Shown here one piece after another: positions 1-5,168 of a DNA stretch of 6,386 bases. The stretch comes from an uncultured Butyricicoccus sp. Its GTDB lineage: Bacteria; Bacillota; Clostridia; Oscillospirales; Butyricicoccaceae. The position numbers were made by a program, and so were the translations under genes. Positions within the stretch are counted from its first letter, which is position 1; each line of letters opens with the position of its first letter. The notes beneath the pieces are model-generated. The model was not told where the DNA came from and ran no database searches. It saw only the letters and a list, made by a program, of their open reading frames with translations. The DNA lies in contig USLE01000081.1 in the NCBI GenBank assembly GCA_900555465.1, positions 1 through 6,386 on the forward strand. Direction: 5' to 3'.

Positions 1-1101
1 CATCAGGATCTGGAACAGCGTGGTCATGGCCAGCTCATTGTCCGAGATGAACGCGATCTTGTCCCCGCGGCGCACGATGAAGGACACGTTATCCAGCACC
101 TTTTCGCCGTCGATGGTCTTGGAAATACCGCGCACCTCGAGGATGTCCTTACCTGCCTCACGGTCCTGCTGGAACGCGACCCACGGATAGCGGCGCGAGG
201 ATGCGGGCAGCTCCTCGACAGTCAGCTTGTCGATCAGCTTGCGGCGGCTGGTCGCCTGACGCGACTTGGACTTGTTCGCCGCAAAGCGCTGGATGAAGTT
301 CTGCAACTCCTTGATCTTTTCCTCGTTCTTGCGGTTCTGGTCCTTGATCATGCGCTGGATCAGCTGCGAGGACTCGTACCAGAACTCGTAGTTGCCGACA
401 TACAGCTTGATCTTGCCGTAGTCGATATCCACGATGTGGGTACAAACGTTATTGAGGAAGTGGCGGTCATGCGAAACGACCAGCACGGTGCCCTCGAAAT
501 CCGCGAGGAAGTCCTCCAGCCAACGGATCGCGAGGATGTCCAAATGGTTGGTCGGCTCGTCGAGCAGAAGGATATCCGGCTTGCCGAACAGCGCACGCGC
601 GAGCAGCACCTTGACCTTTTCCACGTCGCCAAGGTTTTTCATCTCGGTGTACGCGATCGCGTCCGCGTCCAGACCCAGGCCGTTCAGGAGCTGGTTTGCC
701 TCGGTCTCAGCGTCCCAGCCGCCCATCTCGGCGAACTCAGCTTCGAGCTCAGCCGCCTTGTTGCCGTCCTCCTCGGTGAACGGGTCCTTCATATACAGCG
801 CGTCCTTCTCGCGCATGACTTCGAGCAGGCGCGGGTTGCCGCCGAGCACGGTATTGAGCACAGTCTCCTCGTTGAATGCGAAGTGATCCTGTTTGAGCAC
901 GCTCATGCGCGTCTTGGGCGCGATGGACACCGTACCGGTCGAGGGATCGAGGTCGCCCGACAGGATGCGCAGGAAGGTGGACTTGCCCGCGCCGTTGGCG
1001 CCGATGACGCCGTAGCAGTTGCCCTCGGTAAATTTCAGGTTCACATCCTTGAACAGCGGCTCGCCGCTGAAATTCAGGCTTAAATCAGTGATCGTAATCA
1101 T
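1..1101 (-). CDS. ykpA: ABC-F family ATPase, YkpA/YbiT-type (C-terminus off window)
   Basis: Soluble tandem-ATPase of the ABC-F class, whose characterised members act on ribosomes rather than in transport. The visible 367 residues contain NBD1: Walker A GANGAGKST (residues 34-42, Lys40), a charged arm insertion (about 88-133), a degenerate signature LGDVEKVKVLL (from 157) and Walker B LLLDEPTNHLD (178-188, Glu182). The switch motif SHDR follows (210-213). Next comes a basic, helical inter-domain linker (about 233-300) containing KSKSRQATSRRK, then the start of NBD2 from about 323. In NBD2 the expected Walker A reads NELAMTT, with Met359 where the lysine should be. The degenerate NBD1 signature and the SSRRYPWV / SKTIDGEKVLDNVSF stretch match my memory of Bacillus YkpA; a resistance-type ABC-F is less likely. 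The ATG is supported by GGAGGAA at 1111-1117, nine bases upstream. The gene is divergent from the nitroreductase. Family call is firm; subfamily symbol is moderate. Confidence 0.9.
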   Translation of the reverse strand, partial: MITITDLSLNFSGEPLFKDVNLKFTEGNCYGVIGANGAGKSTFLRILSGDLDPSTGTVSIAPKTRMSVLKQDHFAFNEETVLNTVLGGNPRLLEVMREKDALYMKDPFTEEDGNKAAELEAEFAEMGGWDAETEANQLLNGLGLDADAIAYTEMKNLGDVEKVKVLLARALFGKPDILLLDEPTNHLDILAIRWLEDFLADFEGTVLVVSHDRHFLNNVCTHIVDIDYGKIKLYVGNYEFWYESSQLIQRMIKDQNRKNEEKIKELQNFIQRFAANKSKSRQATSRRKLIDKLTVEELPASSRRYPWVAFQQDREAGKDILEVRGISKTIDGEKVLDNVSFIVRRGDKIAFISDNELAMTTLFQILM

Positions 1102-1139
1102 GGGATATGCTTCCTCCATCAGTCTTTCAAATCTGTATC

Positions 1140-1168
1140 AGTATACCATACAAACCTGTGTTTTCACA
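1140..1168 (-). promoter_or_regulatory. Putative promoter for the ABC-F gene
   Basis: Read on the minus strand, TATACT (1140-1145) is preceded by TGG, giving an extended -10. A weak -35, TGTGAA (1163-1168), lies 17 bases further upstream. Transcription would start near 1133, leaving a leader of about 30 bases with GGAGGAA ahead of the ATG. The -35 overlaps a small palindrome, so repression or activation at this point is possible. This is a sequence match only. Confidence 0.5.
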
Positions 1169-1169
1169 G
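1156..1169. promoter_or_regulatory. Small palindrome in the divergent promoter region (possible operator)
   Basis: CTGTG-TTTT-CACAG is a perfect 5-bp inverted repeat followed by a T7 run (1170-1176). A nested outer repeat, CCTGT (1155-1159) and ACAGG (1177-1181), surrounds it. It covers the -35 of the minus-strand promoter and lies about 40 bases upstream of the plus-strand -35. The hairpin-plus-T-run shape resembles a terminator on the plus strand, but no plus-strand gene precedes it, so an operator is the likelier reading. I do not recognise the cognate regulator. Confidence 0.3.
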
Positions 1170-1208
1170 TTTTTTTACAGGCCGCCGCGCAATTTTGTTC
1201 ATGTTGTC

Positions 1209-1237
1209 TTGAAACAGCGCCGTCCAGGGTCTATACT
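1209..1237 (+). promoter_or_regulatory. Promoter for the nitroreductase-sirtuin operon
   Basis: TTGAAA (1209-1214) and TATACT (1232-1237) are separated by exactly 17 bases, close to the SigA/sigma-70 consensus. Transcription would begin near 1244, about nine bases ahead of the AAGGAGGT ribosome binding site (1253-1260) of the nitroreductase, giving a very short leader with no room for a riboswitch. Confidence 0.7.
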
Positions 1238-1268
1238 ATATTTATTCTTATCAAGGAGGTTTTTCCCT

Positions 1269-1790
1269 ATGTCCAACCTGATGGAGATCATCAAATCCCG
1301 CCGCTCTACGCGCGCGTTCCAATCCGAGCTTCCGCCCAAGGACCAGATCATGCAGCTGGTCGAGGCCGCCGAGTGGGCGCCCTCCGGCATGAGCAAATAT
1401 CTGTGGCATTTCACGGTCGTTTACAGTGCAGAAAAATCGCTGACGCTCGCCAAGGCCGTCGCGGAGGCGGACAACCGCGGCCCGGACTATAATTTCTATG
1501 GTGCGCCGGTCAACATCATCATCTCCTACAAGCGCGACGAGCATCATGCGCTGGTCGACGGCGCCGCTGCGATGGAAAACCTGCTGCTCATGGCGACCGA
1601 TCTGGGCCTCGGCTCCTGCTGGATCAATCAGCTGCGTGAATGCTGCGACGATCCCAAGGTGCGCGCACTGCTGACCGAGTACGGCGTGCCCGAGGACCAC
1701 ATTGTCGTCTGCTCCGCAGCAGTCGGCTACATCGCCAAGGAAACCCCGGCAAAGCCGCGCAAGGAGGGTCTGGTGTCGTTCGTCGAATAA
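1269..1790 (+). CDS. Nitroreductase family protein (FMN-dependent oxidoreductase)
   Basis: A 173-residue protein of the nitroreductase fold, which normally forms a dimer holding FMN and moves electrons from NAD(P)H to nitro compounds, quinones or other acceptors. The physiological substrate cannot be read from sequence. Visible family features are the FMN-phosphate-contacting N-terminal RRSTRAF (residues 11-17), APSG (37-40) followed by a Trp-His-Phe (46-48), and the helix-plus-loop GAAAMENLLLMATDLGLGSC (98-117) with Trp118. The segment between Gly40 and Trp46 reads MSKYL, where many relatives have a MNxQP-like stretch, so the active-site entrance may differ. Length is at the short end for the family, without a long C-terminal extension. 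AAGGAGGT (1253-1260) lies eight bases before the ATG and fixes the start. The frame is open further upstream, but those codons precede the promoter. The sirtuin gene follows after 35 bases with no terminator between, implying co-transcription. Confidence 0.9.
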   Translation: MSNLMEIIKSRRSTRAFQSELPPKDQIMQLVEAAEWAPSGMSKYLWHFTVVYSAEKSLTLAKAVAEADNRGPDYNFYGAPVNIIISYKRDEHHALVDGAAAMENLLLMATDLGLGSCWINQLRECCDDPKVRALLTEYGVPEDHIVVCSAAVGYIAKETPAKPRKEGLVSFVE

Positions 1791-1825
1791 AAGAACGTAC
1801 GAGAATGCGAAAAGGAGGTACTCTC

Positions 1826-2542
1826 ATGGATGCACAGATCGCAAAACTCAAGGAATGGGTGGATGCCAGCGACAACATTGTATTTTTCGGCGGCGCCGGT
1901 GTCAGCACGGAATCCGGTATACCCGATTTCCGCTCGGTGGACGGCCTGTATAACCAGCAGTACAAATATCCGCCTGAGACCATCCTGAGCCACTCGTTTT
2001 TTATCTCCGAGCCCGAAGAATTCTACCGCTTCTACCGTGCGAAAATGCTTGCCCTCGATGCGAAGCCCAATGCCGCGCACTTAAAGCTCGCCGAATGGGA
2101 GCGCATGGGCAAGTGCCGCGCGGTCGTTACGCAGAATATCGACGGCCTGCACCAGAAGGCGGGCTCCAAAGAGGTGCTCGAACTGCATGGTTCGGTGCTG
2201 CGCAATTACTGCATGCGCTGCCACAAGCCATATGACGTGCGCGATATCGCTACAGGCACCGGTGTGCCGAAATGCAGCTGCGGCGGCACGATCAAGCCGG
2301 ATGTTGTGCTGTACGAGGAAAGTCTGGACAGCTACACCATTAACAAAAGCGTGGATTACATTCGCAAAGCGGATATCCTCATCATCGGCGGCACTTCGCT
2401 TGCCGTGTATCCGGCTGCGAGCCTGATCAACTATTACCGCGGGAATAAGCTGGTGCTGGTCAACAAATCCGCCACCCCGGCCGACCGCAGCGCCGATCTT
2501 GTCATTCACAAGCCGATCGGCGAGGTATTTTCCCAGCTGTAA
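1826..2542 (+). CDS. cobB: Sir2-family NAD-dependent protein deacylase (sirtuin)
   Basis: A 238-residue single-domain bacterial sirtuin that removes acyl groups from protein lysines using NAD+, releasing nicotinamide and O-acyl-ADP-ribose. It probably acts on cytoplasmic enzymes. Motifs run in family order: GAGVSTESGIPDFRS (residues 23-37, NAD binding), TQNIDGLHQKAGS (102-114), and the catalytic His121 in ELHGS. A Cys4 zinc site is formed by Cys129/Cys132 and Cys150/Cys152 (CMRC and CSCGG). PDVVLYEE (158-165), GGTSLAVYPAASL and LVNKS complete the Rossmann core. Aligned on the PNAAH motif, the position of Arg in the Y-x-x-R acyl-selectivity motif of E. coli CobB and SIRT5 is Tyr70, so a deacetylase-type preference is inferred rather than desuccinylase. 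AAGGAGGT (1812-1819), six bases before the ATG, sets the start. The gene is the second in a probable operon with the nitroreductase. No classical terminator follows; a strong hairpin lies at 2583-2620. The symbol is a family-level label. Confidence 0.95.
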   Translation: MDAQIAKLKEWVDASDNIVFFGGAGVSTESGIPDFRSVDGLYNQQYKYPPETILSHSFFISEPEEFYRFYRAKMLALDAKPNAAHLKLAEWERMGKCRAVVTQNIDGLHQKAGSKEVLELHGSVLRNYCMRCHKPYDVRDIATGTGVPKCSCGGTIKPDVVLYEESLDSYTINKSVDYIRKADILIIGGTSLAVYPAASLINYYRGNKLVLVNKSATPADRSADLVIHKPIGEVFSQL

Positions 2543-2582
2543 CGCGCATTCTTCCATGATTTTCGCAAAACCGCATAAAATG

Positions 2583-2620
2583 CCCCCTTTCGGTCATACT
2601 AACGGCAAACCGAAAGGGGG
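2583..2620 (+). promoter_or_regulatory. 12-bp hairpin burying the DUF378 ribosome binding site
   Basis: CCCCCTTTCGGT (2583-2594) is perfectly complementary to ACCGAAAGGGGG (2609-2620), leaving a 14-base loop. The 3' arm contains AAAGGGGG (2613-2620), ten bases before the DUF378 ATG and the only Shine-Dalgarno-like sequence there. The bases after the stem (AAATTATTTA) are not a U-tract, so a standard terminator for the sirtuin operon is not favoured. Either the hairpin limits translation of the next gene, or it marks or protects the end of the upstream mRNA. Confidence 0.7.
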
Positions 2621-2630
2621 AAATTATTTA

Positions 2631-2846
2631 ATGATTGATAAAATTGCATTGACGCTCGCCATCATCGGCGGTCTGAACTGGGGCAGCATCGGCCTGTTCG
2701 GTTTCGATCTGGTCGCGTTCCTGTTCGGCGGGCAGGCAAGCGTCATGAGCCGCATTGTTTACGGCCTTGTCGGCCTTGCAGCGCTCTGGTGCATCTCGCT
2801 CCTGTTCCGCAGCCATACCGAGCCCACCGAGCACCGCGCTTCCTGA
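2631..2846 (+). CDS. DUF378 family small membrane protein
   Basis: A 71-residue protein of the DUF378 family, whose function is unknown. Two hydrophobic helices are visible: residues about 5-32, containing the family hallmark GGLNWGSIGLFGFDLV (13-28), and about 41-61 (IVYGLVGLAALWCISLLF). A short polar tail (HTEPTEHRAS) follows. It should sit in the cytoplasmic membrane, and both ends are short. The ATG at 2631 is the natural start because the hydrophobic domain begins immediately after it. The AAAGGGGG ribosome binding site is inside a stable hairpin. The frame is open upstream as far as the sirtuin gene, but nothing supports a longer product. A strong terminator lies 62 bases downstream. 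Whether the gene has its own promoter is unclear; read-through from the sirtuin operon is possible. Confidence 0.88.
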   Translation: MIDKIALTLAIIGGLNWGSIGLFGFDLVAFLFGGQASVMSRIVYGLVGLAALWCISLLFRSHTEPTEHRAS

Positions 2847-2908
2847 ATGATTTTATAGTCAAAGGTCTCATAATACCTGAACCGAATCAAATTCAAAATT
2901 TTGAGAAG

Positions 2909-2940
2909 CCTGGCGCTGATCAGCGCCAGGTTTCGTTTTA
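2909..2940 (+). terminator. Rho-independent terminator after the DUF378 gene
   Basis: CCTGGCGCTGA (2909-2919) and its exact complement TCAGCGCCAGG (2920-2930) form a perfect 22-base palindrome that folds into a GC-rich stem, with the central bases as the loop. It is followed by TTTCGTTTTA. AAG before and TTT after can extend the stem. No good U-tract is present in the other direction. Confidence 0.85.
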
Positions 2941-3058
2941 GCGTAGCAGGAGCACCACAGGGAAGGCTTCCTCCTTTTAGATAGCCTCCGGAGAATACCA
3001 TATAAATTTTCGTCGGCGCCCTTTACTGTGCCCACTTGATCGTATCATTTGGTAAATG

Positions 3059-3096
3059 AAAAAATCCTCACTCTATCTTTCGATAAAATGAGGATT
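3059..3096 (-). terminator. Rho-independent terminator of the tRNA-Ala transcript
   Basis: On the minus strand AATCCTCATTTTATC pairs with GATAGAGTGAGGATT around a GAAA tetraloop. This gives a continuous 15-bp stem with a few G-U wobbles, followed by a U run (plus-strand A run 3059-3064). It starts two bases past the encoded CCA end of the tRNA, so the tRNA is transcribed alone. Confidence 0.9.
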
Positions 3097-3098
3097 CG

Positions 3099-3174
3099 TG
3101 GTGGACCTGAAGAGATTCGAACTCTCGACCTCTCGGATGCGAACCGAACGCTCTCCCAACTGAGCTACAGGCCC
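3099..3174 (-). tRNA. tRNA-Ala, anticodon CGC
   Basis: A complete 76-base cloverleaf with encoded CCA. The acceptor GGGCCTG pairs with CAGGTCC and includes a G3-U70 wobble, the established identity element for alanyl-tRNA synthetase; the discriminator is A73. The D arm is GCTC-AGTTGGGA-GAGC. The anticodon arm is TTCGG-TTCGCAT-CCGAG with CGC at positions 34-36. The variable loop is AGGTC, and the T arm is GAGAG-TTCGAAT-CTCTT. The tRNA reads the GCG alanine codon, which the neighbouring GC-rich genes use often. It has its own consensus promoter and terminator and is divergent from glyS. Confidence 0.97.
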
Positions 3175-3220
3175 ATAATGAAGTTTTTCTTGTCGGATTC
3201 AGGCGCTTGGTGAAGTGCCC

Positions 3221-3249
3221 TTGACAAGTAATAATTATACATGTAGAAT
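3221..3249 (+). promoter_or_regulatory. Promoter for glyS
   Basis: TTGACA (3221-3226) and TAGAAT (3244-3249) are separated by 17 bases, a near-perfect SigA-type promoter. Transcription would start near 3256, giving a leader of about 75 bases before glyS. It is interleaved with the opposite-strand tRNA promoter, so the two RNA polymerase footprints overlap almost completely. Confidence 0.75.
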
Positions 3250-3262
3250 AGAGCCATGTCAA
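3234..3262 (-). promoter_or_regulatory. Perfect-consensus promoter for tRNA-Ala
   Basis: Read on the minus strand, TTGACA (3257-3262), a 17-base spacer and TATAAT (3234-3239) match the consensus at all twelve positions. Transcription would start near 3227, about 53 bases before the mature tRNA 5' end at 3174. The leader would be removed by RNase P. Such strength is usual for stable RNA genes. Confidence 0.9.
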
Positions 3263-3271
3263 GCACTTTTT

Positions 3272-3321
3272 TTGATGCGAGACGAAAAAATGCGTGCATC
3301 AGCCAGATGCGCCAAAAGGAG
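3272..3321 (+). promoter_or_regulatory. glyS leader with two competing small hairpins and the ribosome binding site
   Basis: Three related segments alternate: TGATGC (3273-3278), GCATCA (3296-3301) and GATGC (3306-3310). The middle one can pair with either neighbour. The downstream option, GTGCATC-AGCCA-GATGCGC (3294-3312, 7 bp with one wobble), ends two bases before AAAGGAG (3315-3321), the glyS ribosome binding site nine bases from the ATG. No T-box landmarks (a TGGNACC-type antiterminator sequence) are seen. A regulatory role is speculative. Confidence 0.3.
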
Positions 3322-3330
3322 AATTGAAAA

Positions 3331-4722
3331 ATGAAAAACAGCGAAAAGACAATGGACAAAATCGTAGCCCTGTGCAAGGGCCGTGGCTTCGTGTATTCCG
3401 GCTCGGAGATCTACGGCGGCCTTGCCAACACCTGGGACTACGGCCCGCTCGGCGTGGAGTTTAAAAACAACGTCAAAGCCGCGTGGCGCAAGAAGTTCGT
3501 GCAGGAGAGCCCGTACAACGTCGGTCTGGACGCGGCGATCCTGATGAACCCGACCACCTGGGTTGCTTCCGGCCATGTCGGCGGCTTCTCTGACCCGCTG
3601 ATGGACTGCAAGGACTGCAAGACCCGTCACCGCGCGGATCAGCTGATCGAGGACGCGACCGGCGAAAACCCGGCCGGCTGGACCAACGAGCAGATGAAGG
3701 CCTATATCGATGAGCACCAGATCGCGTGCCCCAACTGCGGCGGCCACAATTTTACCGATATCCGCCAGTTCAACCTGATGTTCAAGACCTATCAGGGCGT
3801 TACCGAAAATGCCAAGAACGAGATCTATCTCCGTCCGGAGACCGCGCAGGGCATTTTCGTCAACTTCCAGAACATCCAGCGCACCACCCGCAAGAAGATC
3901 CCCTTCGGCGTCGGCCAGGTGGGCAAGTCTTTCCGCAATGAGATTACACCCGGCAACTTTACCTTCCGTACCCGTGAGTTCGAGCAGATGGAGCTTGAGT
4001 TCTTCTGCAAGCCCGGCACCGACCTCGAGTGGTTCAAGTACTGGAAGGACTACTGCCACAACTGGCTGCTGTCCCTCGGCATGAAGGATGAGAACCTGCG
4101 CCTGCGTGACCACGATCCGGAGGAGCTTTCGCACTACTCCAACGCGACCACGGACATCGAGTTCCTGTTCCCGTTCGGCTGGGGCGAGCTGTGGGGCATT
4201 GCCGACCGCACGGACTTCGACCTGACCCAGCACCAGAACACCTCGGGTGTTTCGATGGAATACTTCGATCAGGAAGCAAACGAGAAGTATATCCCGTACG
4301 TCATCGAGCCGTCGCTCGGCGCGGACCGCGTGGCGCTCGCCTTCCTGTGCGACGCATATGACGAGGAGGTCGTCGGCCAGGATAAGAACGGCAAGGACGA
4401 CGTCCGCACCGTGCTGCGCCTGCATCCGGCTCTCGCGCCGTTCAAGGCTGCGGTGCTGCCGCTGTCAAAGAAACTGTCTGACAAGGCGATGCCCATCTGG
4501 GAGACCCTGTCCAAGCAGTTCTCAGTCGACTTTGACGACGCGGGCTCGATCGGCAAGCGCTACCGCCGCGAGGACGAGATCGGCACCCCGTTCTGCGTAA
4601 CGGTCGACTTTGAGACCGAGCAGGACGGCTGCGTCACCGTGCGTGACCGCGACACGATGGAGCAGGAGCGCATCAAGATCGAAGATGTTGCTGCCTACAT
4701 CGCAAAGAAGATCGAATTCTAA
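3331..4722 (+). CDS. glyS: Glycyl-tRNA synthetase, class II dimeric type
   Basis: A 463-residue cytoplasmic enzyme that charges tRNA-Gly with glycine using ATP. This is the single-chain homodimeric (archaeal/eukaryotic-like) form, also called glyQS, and not the bacterial alpha2beta2 enzyme. Length is normal for the bacterial dimeric form. The N-terminus carries [20 protein letters not shown] (residues 19-38), typical of GlyRS. A zinc-type insertion has Cys93/Cys96 and Cys133/Cys136 (CKDC, CPNC). YLRPETAQG and the motif 2 region follow, with FRNE (201-204) and the [14 protein letters not shown] loop. Motif 3 is EPSLGADR (326-333, Arg333). A C-terminal anticodon-binding domain occupies about 360-463. 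AAAGGAG (3315-3321) selects the first ATG rather than Met8. The gene has its own promoter and terminator and is divergent from tRNA-Ala. No T-box precedes it. Codon use is GC-rich, like the nitroreductase and ABC-F genes. Confidence 0.97.
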   Translation: MKNSEKTMDKIVALCKGRGFVYSGSEIYGGLANTWDYGPLGVEFKNNVKAAWRKKFVQESPYNVGLDAAILMNPTTWVASGHVGGFSDPLMDCKDCKTRHRADQLIEDATGENPAGWTNEQMKAYIDEHQIACPNCGGHNFTDIRQFNLMFKTYQGVTENAKNEIYLRPETAQGIFVNFQNIQRTTRKKIPFGVGQVGKSFRNEITPGNFTFRTREFEQMELEFFCKPGTDLEWFKYWKDYCHNWLLSLGMKDENLRLRDHDPEELSHYSNATTDIEFLFPFGWGELWGIADRTDFDLTQHQNTSGVSMEYFDQEANEKYIPYVIEPSLGADRVALAFLCDAYDEEVVGQDKNGKDDVRTVLRLHPALAPFKAAVLPLSKKLSDKAMPIWETLSKQFSVDFDDAGSIGKRYRREDEIGTPFCVTVDFETEQDGCVTVRDRDTMEQERIKIEDVAAYIAKKIEF

Positions 4723-4741
4723 GAGTTCTTTCTGACAAAGC

Positions 4742-4772
4742 AAAGCCCCCGGCTTCAGCCGGGGGCTTTTTT
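4742..4772 (+). terminator. Rho-independent terminator of glyS
   Basis: AAAGCCCCCGGC (4742-4753), a TTCA loop and GCCGGGGGCTTT (4758-4769) form a perfect 12-bp stem ending in a T6 run (4767-4772). It starts 20 bases past the glyS stop codon. On the minus strand the flanking bases do not give a comparable U-tract beyond the complement of AAA. Confidence 0.95.
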
Positions 4773-5168
4773 GCGCATAGGATTCTATTTCATTGCCTTT
4801 TTCCATCAAAATGGTTAATCGGTACAAACGAGTGCCGGAGCGAATAGATCCGATCCTCCTCCCCTTTCCCTGCTGCGCCCAGGCTGCGCATCCTTATTAC
4901 CTTACATTTCTGTCCCTCAAACGCTTCCTATGTGCATAAATTAGTTCAATCTTTCTTGTAAGATATCATAATATTTTGTTGTGCAATTCTGTGATAAAAT
5001 AAATGCATAAACAAATTATTTTATATATTTTATACAAAATTCTTCTGTGCAATGTTACTCAGATGATCATATTGTCCCAAGCAGATGAGCCCAAAACACA
5101 AGGTTTCCATACTAAAACCGAGAACTCTTGAACATCAGATTGCGATGAATTTTGGAGGAGGGGTAAAA
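4773..5168. other. Intergenic region, partly AT-rich; no convincing gene
   Basis: The first part (to about 4920) is of mixed composition. On the minus strand it holds only a 33-codon ORF (4790-4891) without a good ribosome binding site. From about 4930 to 5060 the sequence is strongly AT-rich. A TGA-TAAAAT extended -10 (4992-5000) and a TAAACA/TATACA pair (5008-5013, 5031-5036, 17 bases apart) are weak promoter candidates for the permease gene; both would leave a leader of over 120 bases. TGTGCAAT occurs twice (4980-4987 and 5046-5053), with TGTGCAT at 4931-4937. I see no RNA gene and no recognised riboswitch. Confidence 0.5.

Noticed and set aside
436..1083. 215-codon open frame on the plus strand opposite the ABC-F gene
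   Set aside because: The sequence opposite encodes complete Walker and linker motifs on the minus strand. The plus-strand product has no family features and no ribosome binding site was seen.
1156..1176. Hairpin plus T7 run as a terminator on the plus strand
   Set aside because: No plus-strand gene ends upstream, and the 5-bp stem is too weak for a convincing terminator.
2576..2581. TAAAAT as a -10 element for the DUF378 gene
   Set aside because: No acceptable -35 lies 16-18 bases upstream. It remains possible only as a weak promoter.
2893..2904. TCAAAATTTTGA palindrome just before the DUF378 terminator
   Set aside because: A short AT-only style palindrome with no promoter nearby; likely chance.
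3259..4425. Long open frame (388 codons) on the minus strand opposite glyS
   Set aside because: It is a shadow of the GC-rich glyS codons. The protein looks low in meaning, has no recognisable domain, and would overlap the glyS promoter region. The plus-strand gene is unmistakable.
4790..4891. 33-codon minus-strand ORF in the glyS-permease spacer
   Set aside because: No properly spaced ribosome binding site, no recognisable family, and the length is easily reached by chance. A gene remnant cannot be excluded.
5085..5168. In-frame upstream ATG codons (5085, 5145) that would lengthen the permease by 28 or 8 residues
   Set aside because: Neither has a ribosome binding site. GGAGGAGGGG at 5154-5163 is well placed for 5169, and the basic segment plus first helix expected for the family begin just after that start.
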